Origin: Halothiobacillaceae bacterium
GTDB taxonomy: Bacteria > Pseudomonadota > Gammaproteobacteria > Halothiobacillales > Halothiobacillaceae
NCBI GenBank assembly: GCA_028696185.1
Contig: JAQVHL010000002.1
Coordinates: 62,001-126,000, forward strand
Reading direction: 5' to 3'
DNA: 64,000 nucleotides
Translations under genes and position numbers: made by a program
Part shown: one piece after another, positions 32,733-40,921 of the stretch
Numbering within the stretch: position 1 is the first letter of the stretch
Layout: the number at the start of each line of letters is the position of its first letter
Notes under the pieces: model-generated
Told to the model about the DNA's origin: nothing
What the model saw: only the letters and a program-made list of their open reading frames with translations
Databases searched by the model: none

Positions 32733-33017
32733 TCAGCGAGCGCCGCGCACACCCAGCTTGGCGTTGTCCCAGTGCGCGAGCGTTTCGATGCTGGGGGGCA
32801 TCTGGATATGGAAGCCGATTTCGCCAAGGTTGCGCAGAACAGTCTGCACATCCTCGCGCGCCAGTGGACGTTGGGCGCTCAGGGTCAGTTCCATCACAAA
32901 CTCGGTGCGCCCGATCTGGCGCCGCATCGGTTCAGGCAGGCGGTCGAAGGCATCGCGTTCGGCGAGATACACATACATGTCCGCCTTGCGCAGACTGCGA
33001 TAGATATAGGTTTTCAT
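32733..33017 (-). CDS. YcgL-domain protein
   Basis: 94 residues. A small conserved gammaproteobacterial protein of unknown biochemical role. The family start MKTYIYRS, then KADMYVYLAERDAF and a C-terminal region with PP and the GFHIQMPP stretch, are recognisable. The ATG at 33017 follows GGAG; an upstream in-frame start adds five residues and is less likely. It lies downstream of fbp on the same strand with a hairpin between. Confidence 0.9.
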   Translation of the reverse strand: MKTYIYRSLRKADMYVYLAERDAFDRLPEPMRRQIGRTEFVMELTLSAQRPLAREDVQTVLRNLGEIGFHIQMPPSIETLAHWDNAKLGVRGAR

Positions 33018-33036
33018 GCGTTTTCTCCACAAAGCA

Positions 33037-33061
33037 GGAACCCCGCGCGAGGCGGGGTTCC
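33037..33061 (-). terminator. Hairpin between fbp and ycgL
   Basis: GGAACCCCGC, 5-base loop, GCGGGGTTCC: a perfect 10-base stem after the fbp stop. Only a short T-rich tract (TGCTTTG) follows on the minus strand, so it may be an attenuator or a processing hairpin rather than a full terminator. Confidence 0.6.
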
Positions 33062-33095
33062 CTGGCGTTGCGCGGTTTTGCGCGCGTGATGCGGA

Positions 33096-34109
33096 TCAGC
33101 CCTTGGTGTGGTAATCCCACACGATCTGCACTTCGTTCTTCGAGCCGAGGATGACCGGAACGCGCTGGTGCAGCTTGGAGGGCTTGATGCTCATGATGCG
33201 CTCGGGGCCGGTGATGGCAAGTCCGCCCGCCTGCTCGACGATCATCGCCATCGGGTTGGCTTCGTACATCAGGCGCAGCTTGCCGCCCTTGTCGCGGATC
33301 TTGCTGTCGATCGGGTACATGAAGATGCCACCACGGGTGAGGATGCGATGGACTTCGGCCACCATGGAAGCCACCCAGCGCATGTTGAAGTCGCGCGCAC
33401 GGGGGCCTTCCTTGCCTTTGAGGCATTCGTCGATGTAGCGCTGTACCGGGGCGTCCCAGAAGCGCTGGTTCGACATGTTGATGGCGAATTCCTTGGTGTC
33501 TTCCGGAATGGTGATGTTCGGGTGGGTGAGCATGAATTCGCCTACGTCCTTGTCCAGGGTGAAGCCGTTCACACCCTGGCCGGTGGTCAGCACCATGATG
33601 GTGGACGGGCCGTAGATGCAGTAGCCGGCGGCGACCTGGGCGGTGCCGGGCTGGAGGAAATCGGCCTCAGACGGGTCTTTCACGCCTTCGGGGGCACGCA
33701 GCACGGAGAAGATGGTGCCGACGGTGACGTTGACGTCGATGTTGGAGGAGCCGTCCAGCGGATCGTAGACCACCATGTACTTGCCGCGCACGAAATGGTC
33801 GGGCAGGTTGTGAACCTCGTCCATTTCCTCGGAGGCCAGCGCCGCAACCTGACCGCCGCGCATCAGGGTGTGGGTGAATACATCGTTGGAGATGACGTCC
33901 AGTTTTTTCTGGGTTTCGCCCTGGACGTTCTCGGTTTCGGCGGAGCCGAGAATACCGATCAGGTTGCCCTTGTTGACGTAGCTGGAAATGACCTTGCAGG
34001 CGCTGACGATGTCGTTCATCAGCAAGGTGAATTCGCCGGTGGCGCCGGCATGCTTCTGTTGCTCTTCGATCAGGTAATGGGTCAGGCTGGTGCCGAGACT
34101 GCTGGACAT
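33096..34109 (-). CDS. fbp: Fructose-1,6-bisphosphatase, class I
   Basis: 337 residues. It hydrolyses fructose-1,6-bisphosphate to fructose-6-phosphate in gluconeogenesis or the Calvin cycle. The metal site [12 protein letters not shown], the catalytic GGIFMYP segment and the C-terminal [12 protein letters not shown] are intact. AGGAGAG precedes the ATG. It is divergent from the phosphofructokinase gene (85 bases between), which catalyses the opposing reaction. Confidence 0.97.
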   Translation of the reverse strand: MSSSLGTSLTHYLIEEQQKHAGATGEFTLLMNDIVSACKVISSYVNKGNLIGILGSAETENVQGETQKKLDVISNDVFTHTLMRGGQVAALASEEMDEVHNLPDHFVRGKYMVVYDPLDGSSNIDVNVTVGTIFSVLRAPEGVKDPSEADFLQPGTAQVAAGYCIYGPSTIMVLTTGQGVNGFTLDKDVGEFMLTHPNITIPEDTKEFAINMSNQRFWDAPVQRYIDECLKGKEGPRARDFNMRWVASMVAEVHRILTRGGIFMYPIDSKIRDKGGKLRLMYEANPMAMIVEQAGGLAITGPERIMSIKPSKLHQRVPVILGSKNEVQIVWDYHTKG

Positions 34110-34153
34110 GACGTAGACTCTCCTGTAACAAATCTCTGGTCAAATTCACGGCA

Positions 34154-34162
34154 TGATATAAC
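34154..34162 (+). promoter_or_regulatory. Extended -10 promoter of the phosphofructokinase gene
   Basis: TGaTATAAC is an extended -10 element, 33 bases before the chosen ATG. No -35 box is clear, which is usual for extended -10 promoters. Confidence 0.5.
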
Positions 34163-34194
34163 AAGCCTTGATGGACCGCACCCGGAAGCATCCC

Positions 34195-35448
34195 ATGCAG
34201 AAAAATGCCCTTTACGCCCAGTCGGGCGGCGTGACCTCCGTTATCAATGCCTCGGCCTGCGGCGTGATTCAGACGGCCCGTGCACATCCGGACCGTATCG
34301 GCCGGGTCTTCGCCGCCGACAATGGCATTCTCGGCGTGCTCAACGAAGATCTGATCGATCTGGATCAGGAGTCGCCGGAAACCATCGCGGCGCTCAAGCA
34401 CACGCCGGGTGGGGCGTTTCGTTCCTGTCGTTTCGACCTGGGGGATTTTGAATCGCATCGTCACCAGTACGAGCGGCTGATCGAGGTCTTCGAGGCGCAC
34501 GATATCGGATACTTCTTCTATAACGGCGGGGGCGGCTCCATGCTGACCGCGCGCAAGGTGGCCTGGTTGTCGGAAAAGATGGGGCATCCCATCGTGTGCA
34601 TGGGTATCCCCAAGACCATCGACAACGATCTACCGCTTACCGATACCAGCCCTGGGTTCGGGTCGGCGGCCAAGTACATTGCCACCTCGGTGCGGGAAGT
34701 CAGCTTCGATTTGTCGTCGATGGCCACGACCTCGACCAAGGTCTTCGTGCTGGAGGTCATGGGGCGTCACGCCGGCTGGCTGGCGGCCGCTGCCGGGTTG
34801 GCCTTCGAGGGCGAAGACCCGCCGCTTCTGCTGTTGCTGGCGGAGGTGCCGCATGATTCCGCGCGATTCCTCAATGCCTTGCGTGACAAGGTGCACCGGC
34901 ATGGCTGGTGCATCGTGGTGGCTGCCGAGGGTTTGCGCTGTGTGGATGGACAGTTCTGCGGCGTGGAGCAGGCCAGCCCGATTTTCGGCCATGAGCAACT
35001 GGGGGGGCTGGCGCCCAAACTCGCCCATCAGATTCGTGAGGGGCTGGGCTACAAGACGCACTGGGCGGTGTCCGATTACTTCCAGCGTTCCGCGCGTCAT
35101 CTGGCTTCGGCAGTGGATGTCGAGCAGGCCTACGCGGTGGGGCGCGCGGGCGTGGAGCTGGCGCTGGCGGGTAAGAACGCGATGATGCCGGTGATCCGCC
35201 GCCTGTCGAGCCGCCCTTATTTCTGGGAAATCGACGCGGTGAACCTGACCGAGGTGGCCGATGTGGAGATGCCGGTGCCGCCGAGCTTCATCCGTGAGGA
35301 CGGCTATGGCATTACCGAGGTGGCGCGCGAGTACATGGCGCCCTTGATTGAGGGCGAGAGCTACCCGCCCTTTGTGCATGGTCTGCCGGACTATGCGCGC
35401 ATCCGCGGCGTGAAAGTACCGAAAAAGCTGTCGGCCTGGGGAGGCTGA
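34195..35448 (+). CDS. 6-phosphofructokinase of the pyrophosphate-dependent clade, altered donor site
   Basis: 417 residues. It phosphorylates fructose-6-phosphate at C1, and PPi-type enzymes also run in reverse. The body fits the proteobacterial PPi clade: AQSGGVTSVINAS, PKTIDNDLPLTDTSPGFG, MGRHAGWLAAAAG. PKTIDND has Lys where ATP enzymes have Gly, a PPi signature. The preceding donor loop reads NGGGGSM, so the Asp that normally follows the third Gly in PPi enzymes (NGGGDS or GGNDS) is Gly, as in ATP enzymes. The phosphoryl donor is therefore uncertain. Start at 34195 is preferred (GGAAG upstream) over ATG 34171. Confidence 0.88.
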   Translation: MQKNALYAQSGGVTSVINASACGVIQTARAHPDRIGRVFAADNGILGVLNEDLIDLDQESPETIAALKHTPGGAFRSCRFDLGDFESHRHQYERLIEVFEAHDIGYFFYNGGGGSMLTARKVAWLSEKMGHPIVCMGIPKTIDNDLPLTDTSPGFGSAAKYIATSVREVSFDLSSMATTSTKVFVLEVMGRHAGWLAAAAGLAFEGEDPPLLLLLAEVPHDSARFLNALRDKVHRHGWCIVVAAEGLRCVDGQFCGVEQASPIFGHEQLGGLAPKLAHQIREGLGYKTHWAVSDYFQRSARHLASAVDVEQAYAVGRAGVELALAGKNAMMPVIRRLSSRPYFWEIDAVNLTEVADVEMPVPPSFIREDGYGITEVAREYMAPLIEGESYPPFVHGLPDYARIRGVKVPKKLSAWGG

Positions 35449-35479
35449 ACTTGGGTTGAATCTAAGTGCCTGCGGATAA

Positions 35480-35497
35480 GCCGGGTTGAAACCCGGC
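35480..35497 (+). terminator. Short perfect hairpin after phosphofructokinase
   Basis: GCCGGGTT-ga-AACCCGGC, 32 bases after the stop, with no T tract behind it. It may protect the 3' end or cause pausing; a 2-base loop would have to open by a pair. Confidence 0.4.
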
Positions 35498-35547
35498 AAG
35501 GGCGCCCCTATCGTGGAGCTTCCGTTCCGTGCTCGCGGGTGTTGCCG

Positions 35548-36936
35548 ATGACGCGTCGTCCCTATCTGGCTCTGGCCCTTTTTGTCGTGTTGCCGCTGGG
35601 AGGTGCCCTGGCGGTGGCCTTTACCCCGCCGGCCCCCGCCGAGCCCGCACCGGCGGCGCAGCCCATGCCGGCCCTGCCCTCGCTGGCGCCGATGTTGCGC
35701 GAAGTGAAGCCGGCGGTCGTGAATGTCTTCACTCGCGGGCTGGCGCCACAACAGAATCACCCCATCCTCTCCGATCCTCTGTTCCGCCATTTTTTCAATC
35801 TTCCCAATCCGTCGCGCCAGCAAACAACCCAGAGCCTGGGCTCGGGCGTGATTTTTTCCGCCGAGCAGGGCTTGATCGTCACCAATGCACATGTGATCGC
35901 CGATGCGCGGGAAATTGCCGTCACCCTGCATGATGGGCGGGTGCTCAATGCCGAGGTGGTGGGTACGGACGAGGCGACGGATCTGGCGGTGATCCGTGTG
36001 CCGGCCGGAGGACTGCGCGAGCTGCCGGCGGGGGATTCGGCCCAACTGGAAGTTGGGGATTACGTGGTGGCGATCGGCAACCCCTTCGGCCTGGGGCAGA
36101 CCGTCACTTCCGGCATCGTCAGCGCCATAGGGCGCAGTGGTCTGGGTATCGAGGCCTATGAGGACTTCATCCAGACTGACGCGCCGATCAATCCGGGCAA
36201 CTCCGGGGGTGCGCTGGTCAATTTGCGTGGGGAGCTGGTGGGTATCAATACCGCCATCTACGCGCCGAACGGGGGCAGCGTCGGCATCGGGTTTGCCATT
36301 CCGGTCAATGTGGCCCGTCGTATCGTGCAGGATCTGGTGCATCACGGCGAATTCCGGCGCGGTGAACTGGGTATCGAGGCGCAGGATCTGACTGTGGAGC
36401 TCGCTCGGGCTTTTGGTCTTGATCGTCCGCAGGGTGCGGTCATCACCCGCGTCCGCGCGGGGCGGCCAGCGGCGCAGGCCGGACTGCTTCCGGGCGATGT
36501 CATTCTTGCCATCGATGAACGGCCGATACGCAATGCCAACGAGGCCCGCAACCAGATTGGATTGTTGCGTCTGGGCGAGAGGGTCAGCATGGAAGTTCTT
36601 CGCGATGGCGAACGGAGGAAGGTCACTCTGGAGGTGGCAGAGCCGCAGCGCGTGATGCGCTCGGGAGAAACCGTGCATCCGCGTCTGCGTGGTGCGCGCC
36701 TGCAGGAGGTGGAGGAAAGTACCGCACGGGGTTCTGTCGGTCTGCTCAGTGTGGTCGATATCGAGAAAGGTTCGCCGGCGGCGGCCACGGGACTGCTGCC
36801 TGGCGATCTGATCCTTGCAGTGAATCGACAGCCGGTGCATACACTGGAGGAACTGGCGCAGGCCATGCGTGCCGGGCAGATATTGATGAATATTTCGCGA
36901 GCGGGGCAGCCCCTGATGCTGCTGTTTCGTGGCTGA
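35548..36936 (+). CDS. Periplasmic serine protease, DegQ/HtrA family
   Basis: 462 residues. A trypsin-like protease that clears or refolds damaged envelope proteins. An N-terminal signal or anchor (ALALFVVLPLGGALAVA), then the catalytic triad: His in TNAHVI, Asp in TDLAVI and Ser in GNSGGAL. Two PDZ domains follow (about 265-360 and 375-462). Two PDZ domains fit DegP/DegQ more than DegS. Starts GTG 35539, TTG 35542 and ATG 35548 are in frame; the ATG is chosen though no strong ribosome site decides it. Confidence 0.93.
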   Translation: MTRRPYLALALFVVLPLGGALAVAFTPPAPAEPAPAAQPMPALPSLAPMLREVKPAVVNVFTRGLAPQQNHPILSDPLFRHFFNLPNPSRQQTTQSLGSGVIFSAEQGLIVTNAHVIADAREIAVTLHDGRVLNAEVVGTDEATDLAVIRVPAGGLRELPAGDSAQLEVGDYVVAIGNPFGLGQTVTSGIVSAIGRSGLGIEAYEDFIQTDAPINPGNSGGALVNLRGELVGINTAIYAPNGGSVGIGFAIPVNVARRIVQDLVHHGEFRRGELGIEAQDLTVELARAFGLDRPQGAVITRVRAGRPAAQAGLLPGDVILAIDERPIRNANEARNQIGLLRLGERVSMEVLRDGERRKVTLEVAEPQRVMRSGETVHPRLRGARLQEVEESTARGSVGLLSVVDIEKGSPAAATGLLPGDLILAVNRQPVHTLEELAQAMRAGQILMNISRAGQPLMLLFRG

Positions 36937-37050
36937 TGCCGCCCTTCATTGGCCGACCGCGCAAAACGCGCAAATCTTGCACCCTTTCCCGGCAGAAGGT
37001 TAATCTATCCACCCCATTGTCGGCCTTTCCTTTGTCAGGGCCTGCCTAAA

Positions 37051-37785
37051 ATGCAAACCAAGAATATCGATCAGGATGATGTCATTCAGCGCATTTCCAG
37101 CCCGCGCATGATCGCGTCGGCGCTGGGGCGTTTATATGATGCGCGCGGGCAGGTGTCCTTGCGTCTGGAGCAGCCGCGCGTCACGGGGGAGTCGCGTATC
37201 GTCGGCTATGACGAGGGGGAGCGGAAATTCGTCATTGATGCTGTGGCTACGCAGGTGCGTGAAAGCATCGAACAGGCTCACAAGATTGAGGTTCAAACCA
37301 TCATCGATGGTCTGATGACCTGGTTTCACACCTCCTCGATCAAGAAGATCAACGAGGGGCAGGACCGTTACTACGAGATTCCCTTTCCCGATGTTCTCTA
37401 CAAGCTGCAAAGGCGCGATGCCTACCGGGCGCGGATACCCGGTGGTGTGCAAAGCCGTGTTCATGTGCCGGTGCCGCAGGATATCCGCCAGGTCACGGCG
37501 GCCCTGCACGACCTTTCCGCCGGGGGCGCCTGTCTTGAGATGAAATCGGATGAGGCGAGTCCGTATGAGCCGGGCGTGATGGTGCAGGGCTTGGAAATTC
37601 TCAGCAACTATGGTCTGGATCTGCACGTGGATGCGGAGGTGCGTCATAAGCGACCGGAGCGGAGCAATCCTTCCTTGAGTCTGGTCGGTGTGCGCTTCCA
37701 CAATCTTACACCCGCCGCGCGGCAGAATATCGAGCGCGCGGTGATGGAAATCCAGCGTGAGGAGATGCAGCGCAAGGATCGCTGA
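37051..37785 (+). CDS. PilZ-domain, YcgR-like c-di-GMP effector
   Basis: 244 residues. The N-terminal half (to about 120) looks like the YcgR-N domain; the C-terminal half is a PilZ domain with the c-di-GMP motif RRDAYRAR and DLSAGGACLEM (D/NxSxxG). YcgR proteins brake flagella or regulate other motility when c-di-GMP is high. No flagellar gene is in the window. Start ATG 37051 was chosen because it opens the conserved region; the frame is open further upstream without support. A very strong bidirectional terminator follows. Confidence 0.85.
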   Translation: MQTKNIDQDDVIQRISSPRMIASALGRLYDARGQVSLRLEQPRVTGESRIVGYDEGERKFVIDAVATQVRESIEQAHKIEVQTIIDGLMTWFHTSSIKKINEGQDRYYEIPFPDVLYKLQRRDAYRARIPGGVQSRVHVPVPQDIRQVTAALHDLSAGGACLEMKSDEASPYEPGVMVQGLEILSNYGLDLHVDAEVRHKRPERSNPSLSLVGVRFHNLTPAARQNIERAVMEIQREEMQRKDR

Positions 37786-37814
37786 GGGGGCTTTGTAGCG
37801 ATGCTCAGGTCGTT

Positions 37815-37858
37815 CAGAAATACAAAAGGCACCTTGACGGGTGCCTTTTGTATTTCTG
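37815..37858. terminator. Bidirectional terminator with a perfect 19-base stem
   Basis: CAGAAATACAAAAGGCACC, loop TTGACG, then the exact reverse complement. The AT-rich lower stem supplies a U tract for either direction. It serves the converging PilZ and mutarotase genes. Confidence 0.95.
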
Positions 37859-37867
37859 GGGGTATGT

Positions 37868-38773
37868 TCAGGTCAGGCGTTCGACGCCGATACGGGTTTC
37901 CAGCGTATGCTGCCCGCCCGGCGGGATGTGGATGATGTCCTGGCCGGCGTTGGTGGCTTCCACGCAGACCATTTCCTTGTATTCGTCGCGGTGCATGTCG
38001 GGAAACTGTCCCGCGCGCTCACGCCCCGGGTTCCAGACGACCGTGGAGTGACTGCCGGACTTGCCGACGCGGATGCGGCGGTTCAGGGTTGGGTCACTGA
38101 TGACACACTCGCAGGCCGTACCCATGAAGATACGATCCGTCTCGCCCTCGAAGCGCAGGGGGCTGTCCTGGTAATCGCGTGTCATGCCGCGCACCTTGTC
38201 CAGGTAATAGCTGCCCTCCAGGCCGCTGACCTGCACTTCGTCAATATCACCGACACGCAGGTAGGTGTGCAGGCCCTGGGTCAGGCTGAAGGAGGTGTCG
38301 CCGATATTGCGCGTGGTCAGGCTGAGCGTCAGGGTACGCGCGACATGGACTTCCAGGCGCAGCAGGAACAGATAGGGCCACATCGCCTGCATGTCCGATT
38401 CCGGGTCGAGCCCGAAGCGAATGCGCACGCCGTCACCCTCGGGGGCCGTATCGAGCGGTGTCCATATCCGGTTGCGGGCGAAGCCGTGTGCGGGAAGGTT
38501 GTCCGGATGCGCGCCAAACCACGGCCAGCATACCGGTATGCCGCCACGCACGCTGCGCCCAAGCTCGAAGCGCGCCGCGTGACTGGTCCAGATGACCGGA
38601 GATTCTCCGTCCGGCTGGAAGTCCAGCACCTGCGCGCCTTGCAGGGCAATGCGTGCGGTGGCGAGCGGCGAACGGATCACCGCTTCGATCAGGGGGCCGC
38701 GATCCTGTACGAAATAGAGCAGGCCATCGATTCCAAACCGCTGGTTCAGGTTGTCCGGCGTGAGTGACAGCAT
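37868..38773 (-). CDS. D-hexose-6-phosphate mutarotase (YeaD-like)
   Basis: 301 residues. An aldose-1-epimerase-fold enzyme that interconverts anomers of glucose-6-phosphate. Family segments: GAQVLDFQPDGESPVIWTS, VRGGIPVCWPWFG, HGFARN (His and Arg for phosphate and catalysis), and a C-terminal VVWNPG region. It fits the sugar-phosphate theme of fbp and phosphofructokinase nearby. It is followed downstream by the strong shared terminator. Confidence 0.9.
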   Translation of the reverse strand: MLSLTPDNLNQRFGIDGLLYFVQDRGPLIEAVIRSPLATARIALQGAQVLDFQPDGESPVIWTSHAARFELGRSVRGGIPVCWPWFGAHPDNLPAHGFARNRIWTPLDTAPEGDGVRIRFGLDPESDMQAMWPYLFLLRLEVHVARTLTLSLTTRNIGDTSFSLTQGLHTYLRVGDIDEVQVSGLEGSYYLDKVRGMTRDYQDSPLRFEGETDRIFMGTACECVISDPTLNRRIRVGKSGSHSTVVWNPGRERAGQFPDMHRDEYKEMVCVEATNAGQDIIHIPPGGQHTLETRIGVERLT

Positions 38774-38787
38774 CGCTTTTCCTTGTG

Positions 38788-39093
38788 TCAGGTCGTAACG
38801 ACGGAGTTGTGGCAGCCGTGCGGGGAAGGGGTATATTCGTCCGCCGCCTCGTCGTTTTCCCAGCGCTCTTCGCCCAGGTAATAGCGGAATTCGTAGCGGC
38901 CGTCTTTATCCAGGTCGAGGGTGGTCGTCCAGGAGCCGTCTTTCTGGCGCTTCAACGGGTGGGTCTCGGTGGACCAGTCGTTGAAGTCGCCCGCCAGGTG
39001 GACGGACGGTACGTCACCTACGGTTTCACCGGAAACAGTGAAGGTGACCTTGCAGACCGGGCGGGATTTCAAGGGTTTTTTGACCAGGCTCAT
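38788..39093 (-). CDS. Stand-alone CBM48/isoamylase early-set domain protein
   Basis: 101 residues. A glycogen-binding-type immunoglobulin fold without a catalytic domain. VHLAGDFNDWS, WTTTLDLDKDGRYEFRYYLG and the ending around EYTPSPHGCHNSVV are the family pattern. Similar single-domain proteins are found near sugar-metabolism genes and may bind glycogen or regulate an enzyme such as the AMP-kinase beta subunit does; the role here is unknown. It lies just upstream of the mutarotase gene in the same direction. Confidence 0.85.
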   Translation of the reverse strand: MSLVKKPLKSRPVCKVTFTVSGETVGDVPSVHLAGDFNDWSTETHPLKRQKDGSWTTTLDLDKDGRYEFRYYLGEERWENDEAADEYTPSPHGCHNSVVTT

Positions 39094-39195
39094 CGATAGT
39101 CTCCTTAGGTCGGGGGCACAGTTCCCTTTGCATTCTCGACAGGGTCCATGACCAAGGTATTACACGAGAGTTTATAGAGCAAAGCCGGGCGTCTG

Positions 39196-39549
39196 TCATC
39201 CGTTGTCGGACGGCACCTGACGGGCGCGGCAGGAATCCAGCGCGTCGAGCAGGCGTTTTTCATTGGCCATGCAGGCAAAGCTGAACAGGATGAGCAGGGC
39301 GAGCATTATCCCGATGCCGATGAACAGGATGGGGGCCATGGCCGCGAGCAGTACCTGGGAGTCGGCGGCGAGCGTGCCGGCTTCCAGTGCACGTAAGACA
39401 TGCGGCGGATTACCCAGCAGTGGATGGGCGAACCAGAAATAGGTCCAGGCAGCGAGGGTGCCCAGCAGCATGGTGCCCCCGATAGCGGGCCAGAGGCGCA
39501 GCAGGCGCCGGCGGCGGCAGAGCAGTGTGTCGATGTCCTGAAGCGCCAT
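39196..39549 (-). CDS. Small membrane protein of unknown function
   Basis: 117 residues. Two clear membrane helices, at about 21-40 and 70-95, with Arg-rich N-terminus (CRRRRLLRL), which places that end in the cytoplasm. No family recognised. It begins 2 bases after the moaD stop and so belongs to the DUF2333-moaD unit. Confidence 0.7.
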   Translation of the reverse strand: MALQDIDTLLCRRRRLLRLWPAIGGTMLLGTLAAWTYFWFAHPLLGNPPHVLRALEAGTLAADSQVLLAAMAPILFIGIGIMLALLILFSFACMANEKRLLDALDSCRARQVPSDNG

Positions 39550-39551
39550 GT

Positions 39552-39782
39552 TCAGCCTCCCGTGACCGGCGGGAAGAACGCCACTTCATCGCCGTCCGCT
39601 ACCGGAGCGGACGGGTCGACATAGTCGAAGTTGACGGCAGCGAGCATATTGGATGGCCAGGGCATGTCGGCAACCCGGTCCCAGACATCGCGCACCGTGA
39701 CGGCGCCCTGAAGTTCGATGAGGTCTTCCTCGCGGCCCAGGCGTTCGCGCAGGCTGGCGAAATATTTTACGTGTACTGACAT
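39552..39782 (-). CDS. moaD: Molybdopterin synthase small subunit MoaD (ubiquitin-like sulfur carrier)
   Basis: 76 residues. A beta-grasp protein with the C-terminal Gly-Gly (FFPPVTGG) that is adenylated and thiocarboxylated, then delivers sulfur to precursor Z in molybdopterin synthesis. DGDEVAFFPPV is the typical tail. No moaE or other moa gene is adjacent, so a related sulfur carrier is possible. Confidence 0.85.
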   Translation of the reverse strand: MSVHVKYFASLRERLGREEDLIELQGAVTVRDVWDRVADMPWPSNMLAAVNFDYVDPSAPVADGDEVAFFPPVTGG

Positions 39783-39785
39783 GTC

Positions 39786-40850
39786 CTACCCCTGGGACAG
39801 AAGATTGCGCAAGTCGATCACCGCCGCATTGGCGCGGGAAATATAGGACGCCATCACCAGCGAGTGATTGGCCACGAATCCAAAACCACTGCCGTTGAGG
39901 ATCACCGGGCTCCACACGGTCTGCTGGGTGGCGGAGAGCTCGCGGATGATCTGCCGCAGGCTGGCGCGGGCGTTCTTGTTGTCGAGCACCGGGCCGAAGT
40001 CCGCTTCGATGGCCTGCAGAAAATGCAGCAATGCCCAGGCAGCGCCGCGCGCTTCATAGAATACATCGTCGATCTCGTACCAGGGGGTGCGCACGCGCAG
40101 CACCGTGTCCGTCCGGGTGGACTGCTGTGCGCCGGCGTCCCCGGCAAGATCGGTGTTGTCGCGCTCCTGGCCCACGCTGGCTGCCAGCCGCTGGGAGAGC
40201 GAGCCCAGGCGTTTTTCCACCTGACCGAGGTATTCGCGAAGGTTGTCCGCGCGGGCGTAGAACTGCGCATCGCGTGCGTTCGGGTTGCCCAAGCGTGCAT
40301 CGTAGCGTTTGAGTGCCTCCATGGCCTTGCGATATTCGCCCTCGCTGGAAGGCAGCATCCAGGACTCGGAATCGAAATTGAGCAGGGGTTCCGCCACGAT
40401 CAGGTCGCGATCCTCCGTGGATTGCGACTGGGAGCGCGAAAAATCATTGCGCAGGGCGCGGGCCAGGTCGCGGGACTGAACCAGGACGCCGAATTCCCAG
40501 TTGGGCATGTTGTCCAGCAGCACGCCGGGCGGAAAAAGGTCGTTTGACAGATAGCCACCCGGTTTGTCGAGCAGGGTCTCTACCGCGCGGATCAGGGCGC
40601 CGGTGGTGACCTGCCCCGTCACCGGGGTTTCCTGGGGGGGCACGAGCAGCTCCCGTGCGTTCTCATTCACGTCGAATTCGGCGGGCGTAAGGCTCCAGTA
40701 CAGTCCCAGGAATAGCTCAACGGTAATCAGAGCCAGGATCGCGCCACCCACGGCGCCCAGGCGCCCGCGCGGCAGGGGGGGCATCTGGCCCGCCAGGGAG
40801 GGAGTGCCGCCCGGCAGGAATTTTTCGCGCAACCTGTCCACGATGCCCAT
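39786..40850 (-). CDS. DUF2333 family membrane protein
   Basis: 354 residues. One membrane helix at about 32-52, then a periplasmic helical domain with NPWEF-like and LPSSEGEYRKA segments. The family occurs in gammaproteobacteria with no known function. Start ATG 40850 is the probable one; a frame open 24 bases further exists. It is divergent from the AsmA gene, with 71 bases between, and leads moaD and the small membrane protein. Confidence 0.8.
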   Translation of the reverse strand: MGIVDRLREKFLPGGTPSLAGQMPPLPRGRLGAVGGAILALITVELFLGLYWSLTPAEFDVNENARELLVPPQETPVTGQVTTGALIRAVETLLDKPGGYLSNDLFPPGVLLDNMPNWEFGVLVQSRDLARALRNDFSRSQSQSTEDRDLIVAEPLLNFDSESWMLPSSEGEYRKAMEALKRYDARLGNPNARDAQFYARADNLREYLGQVEKRLGSLSQRLAASVGQERDNTDLAGDAGAQQSTRTDTVLRVRTPWYEIDDVFYEARGAAWALLHFLQAIEADFGPVLDNKNARASLRQIIRELSATQQTVWSPVILNGSGFGFVANHSLVMASYISRANAAVIDLRNLLSQG

Positions 40851-40921
40851 TGCTCTACCGCCTGTCTGATCCATGCAAATGCGTTAAGCTCAAGAATACC
40901 AAAACTTGGCAGGCGGCCCGC

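Noticed and set aside
32343-33089. Open frames running through repeat copy B and beyond
   Set aside because: Frames exist on both strands, have no ribosome site and cross the repeat boundary and the ycgL gene. The repetition is in DNA, not in a protein family.
34630-36840. A 736-codon minus-strand open frame
   Set aside because: It is the antisense of the phosphofructokinase and DegQ-like genes, with no motif and typical antisense composition.
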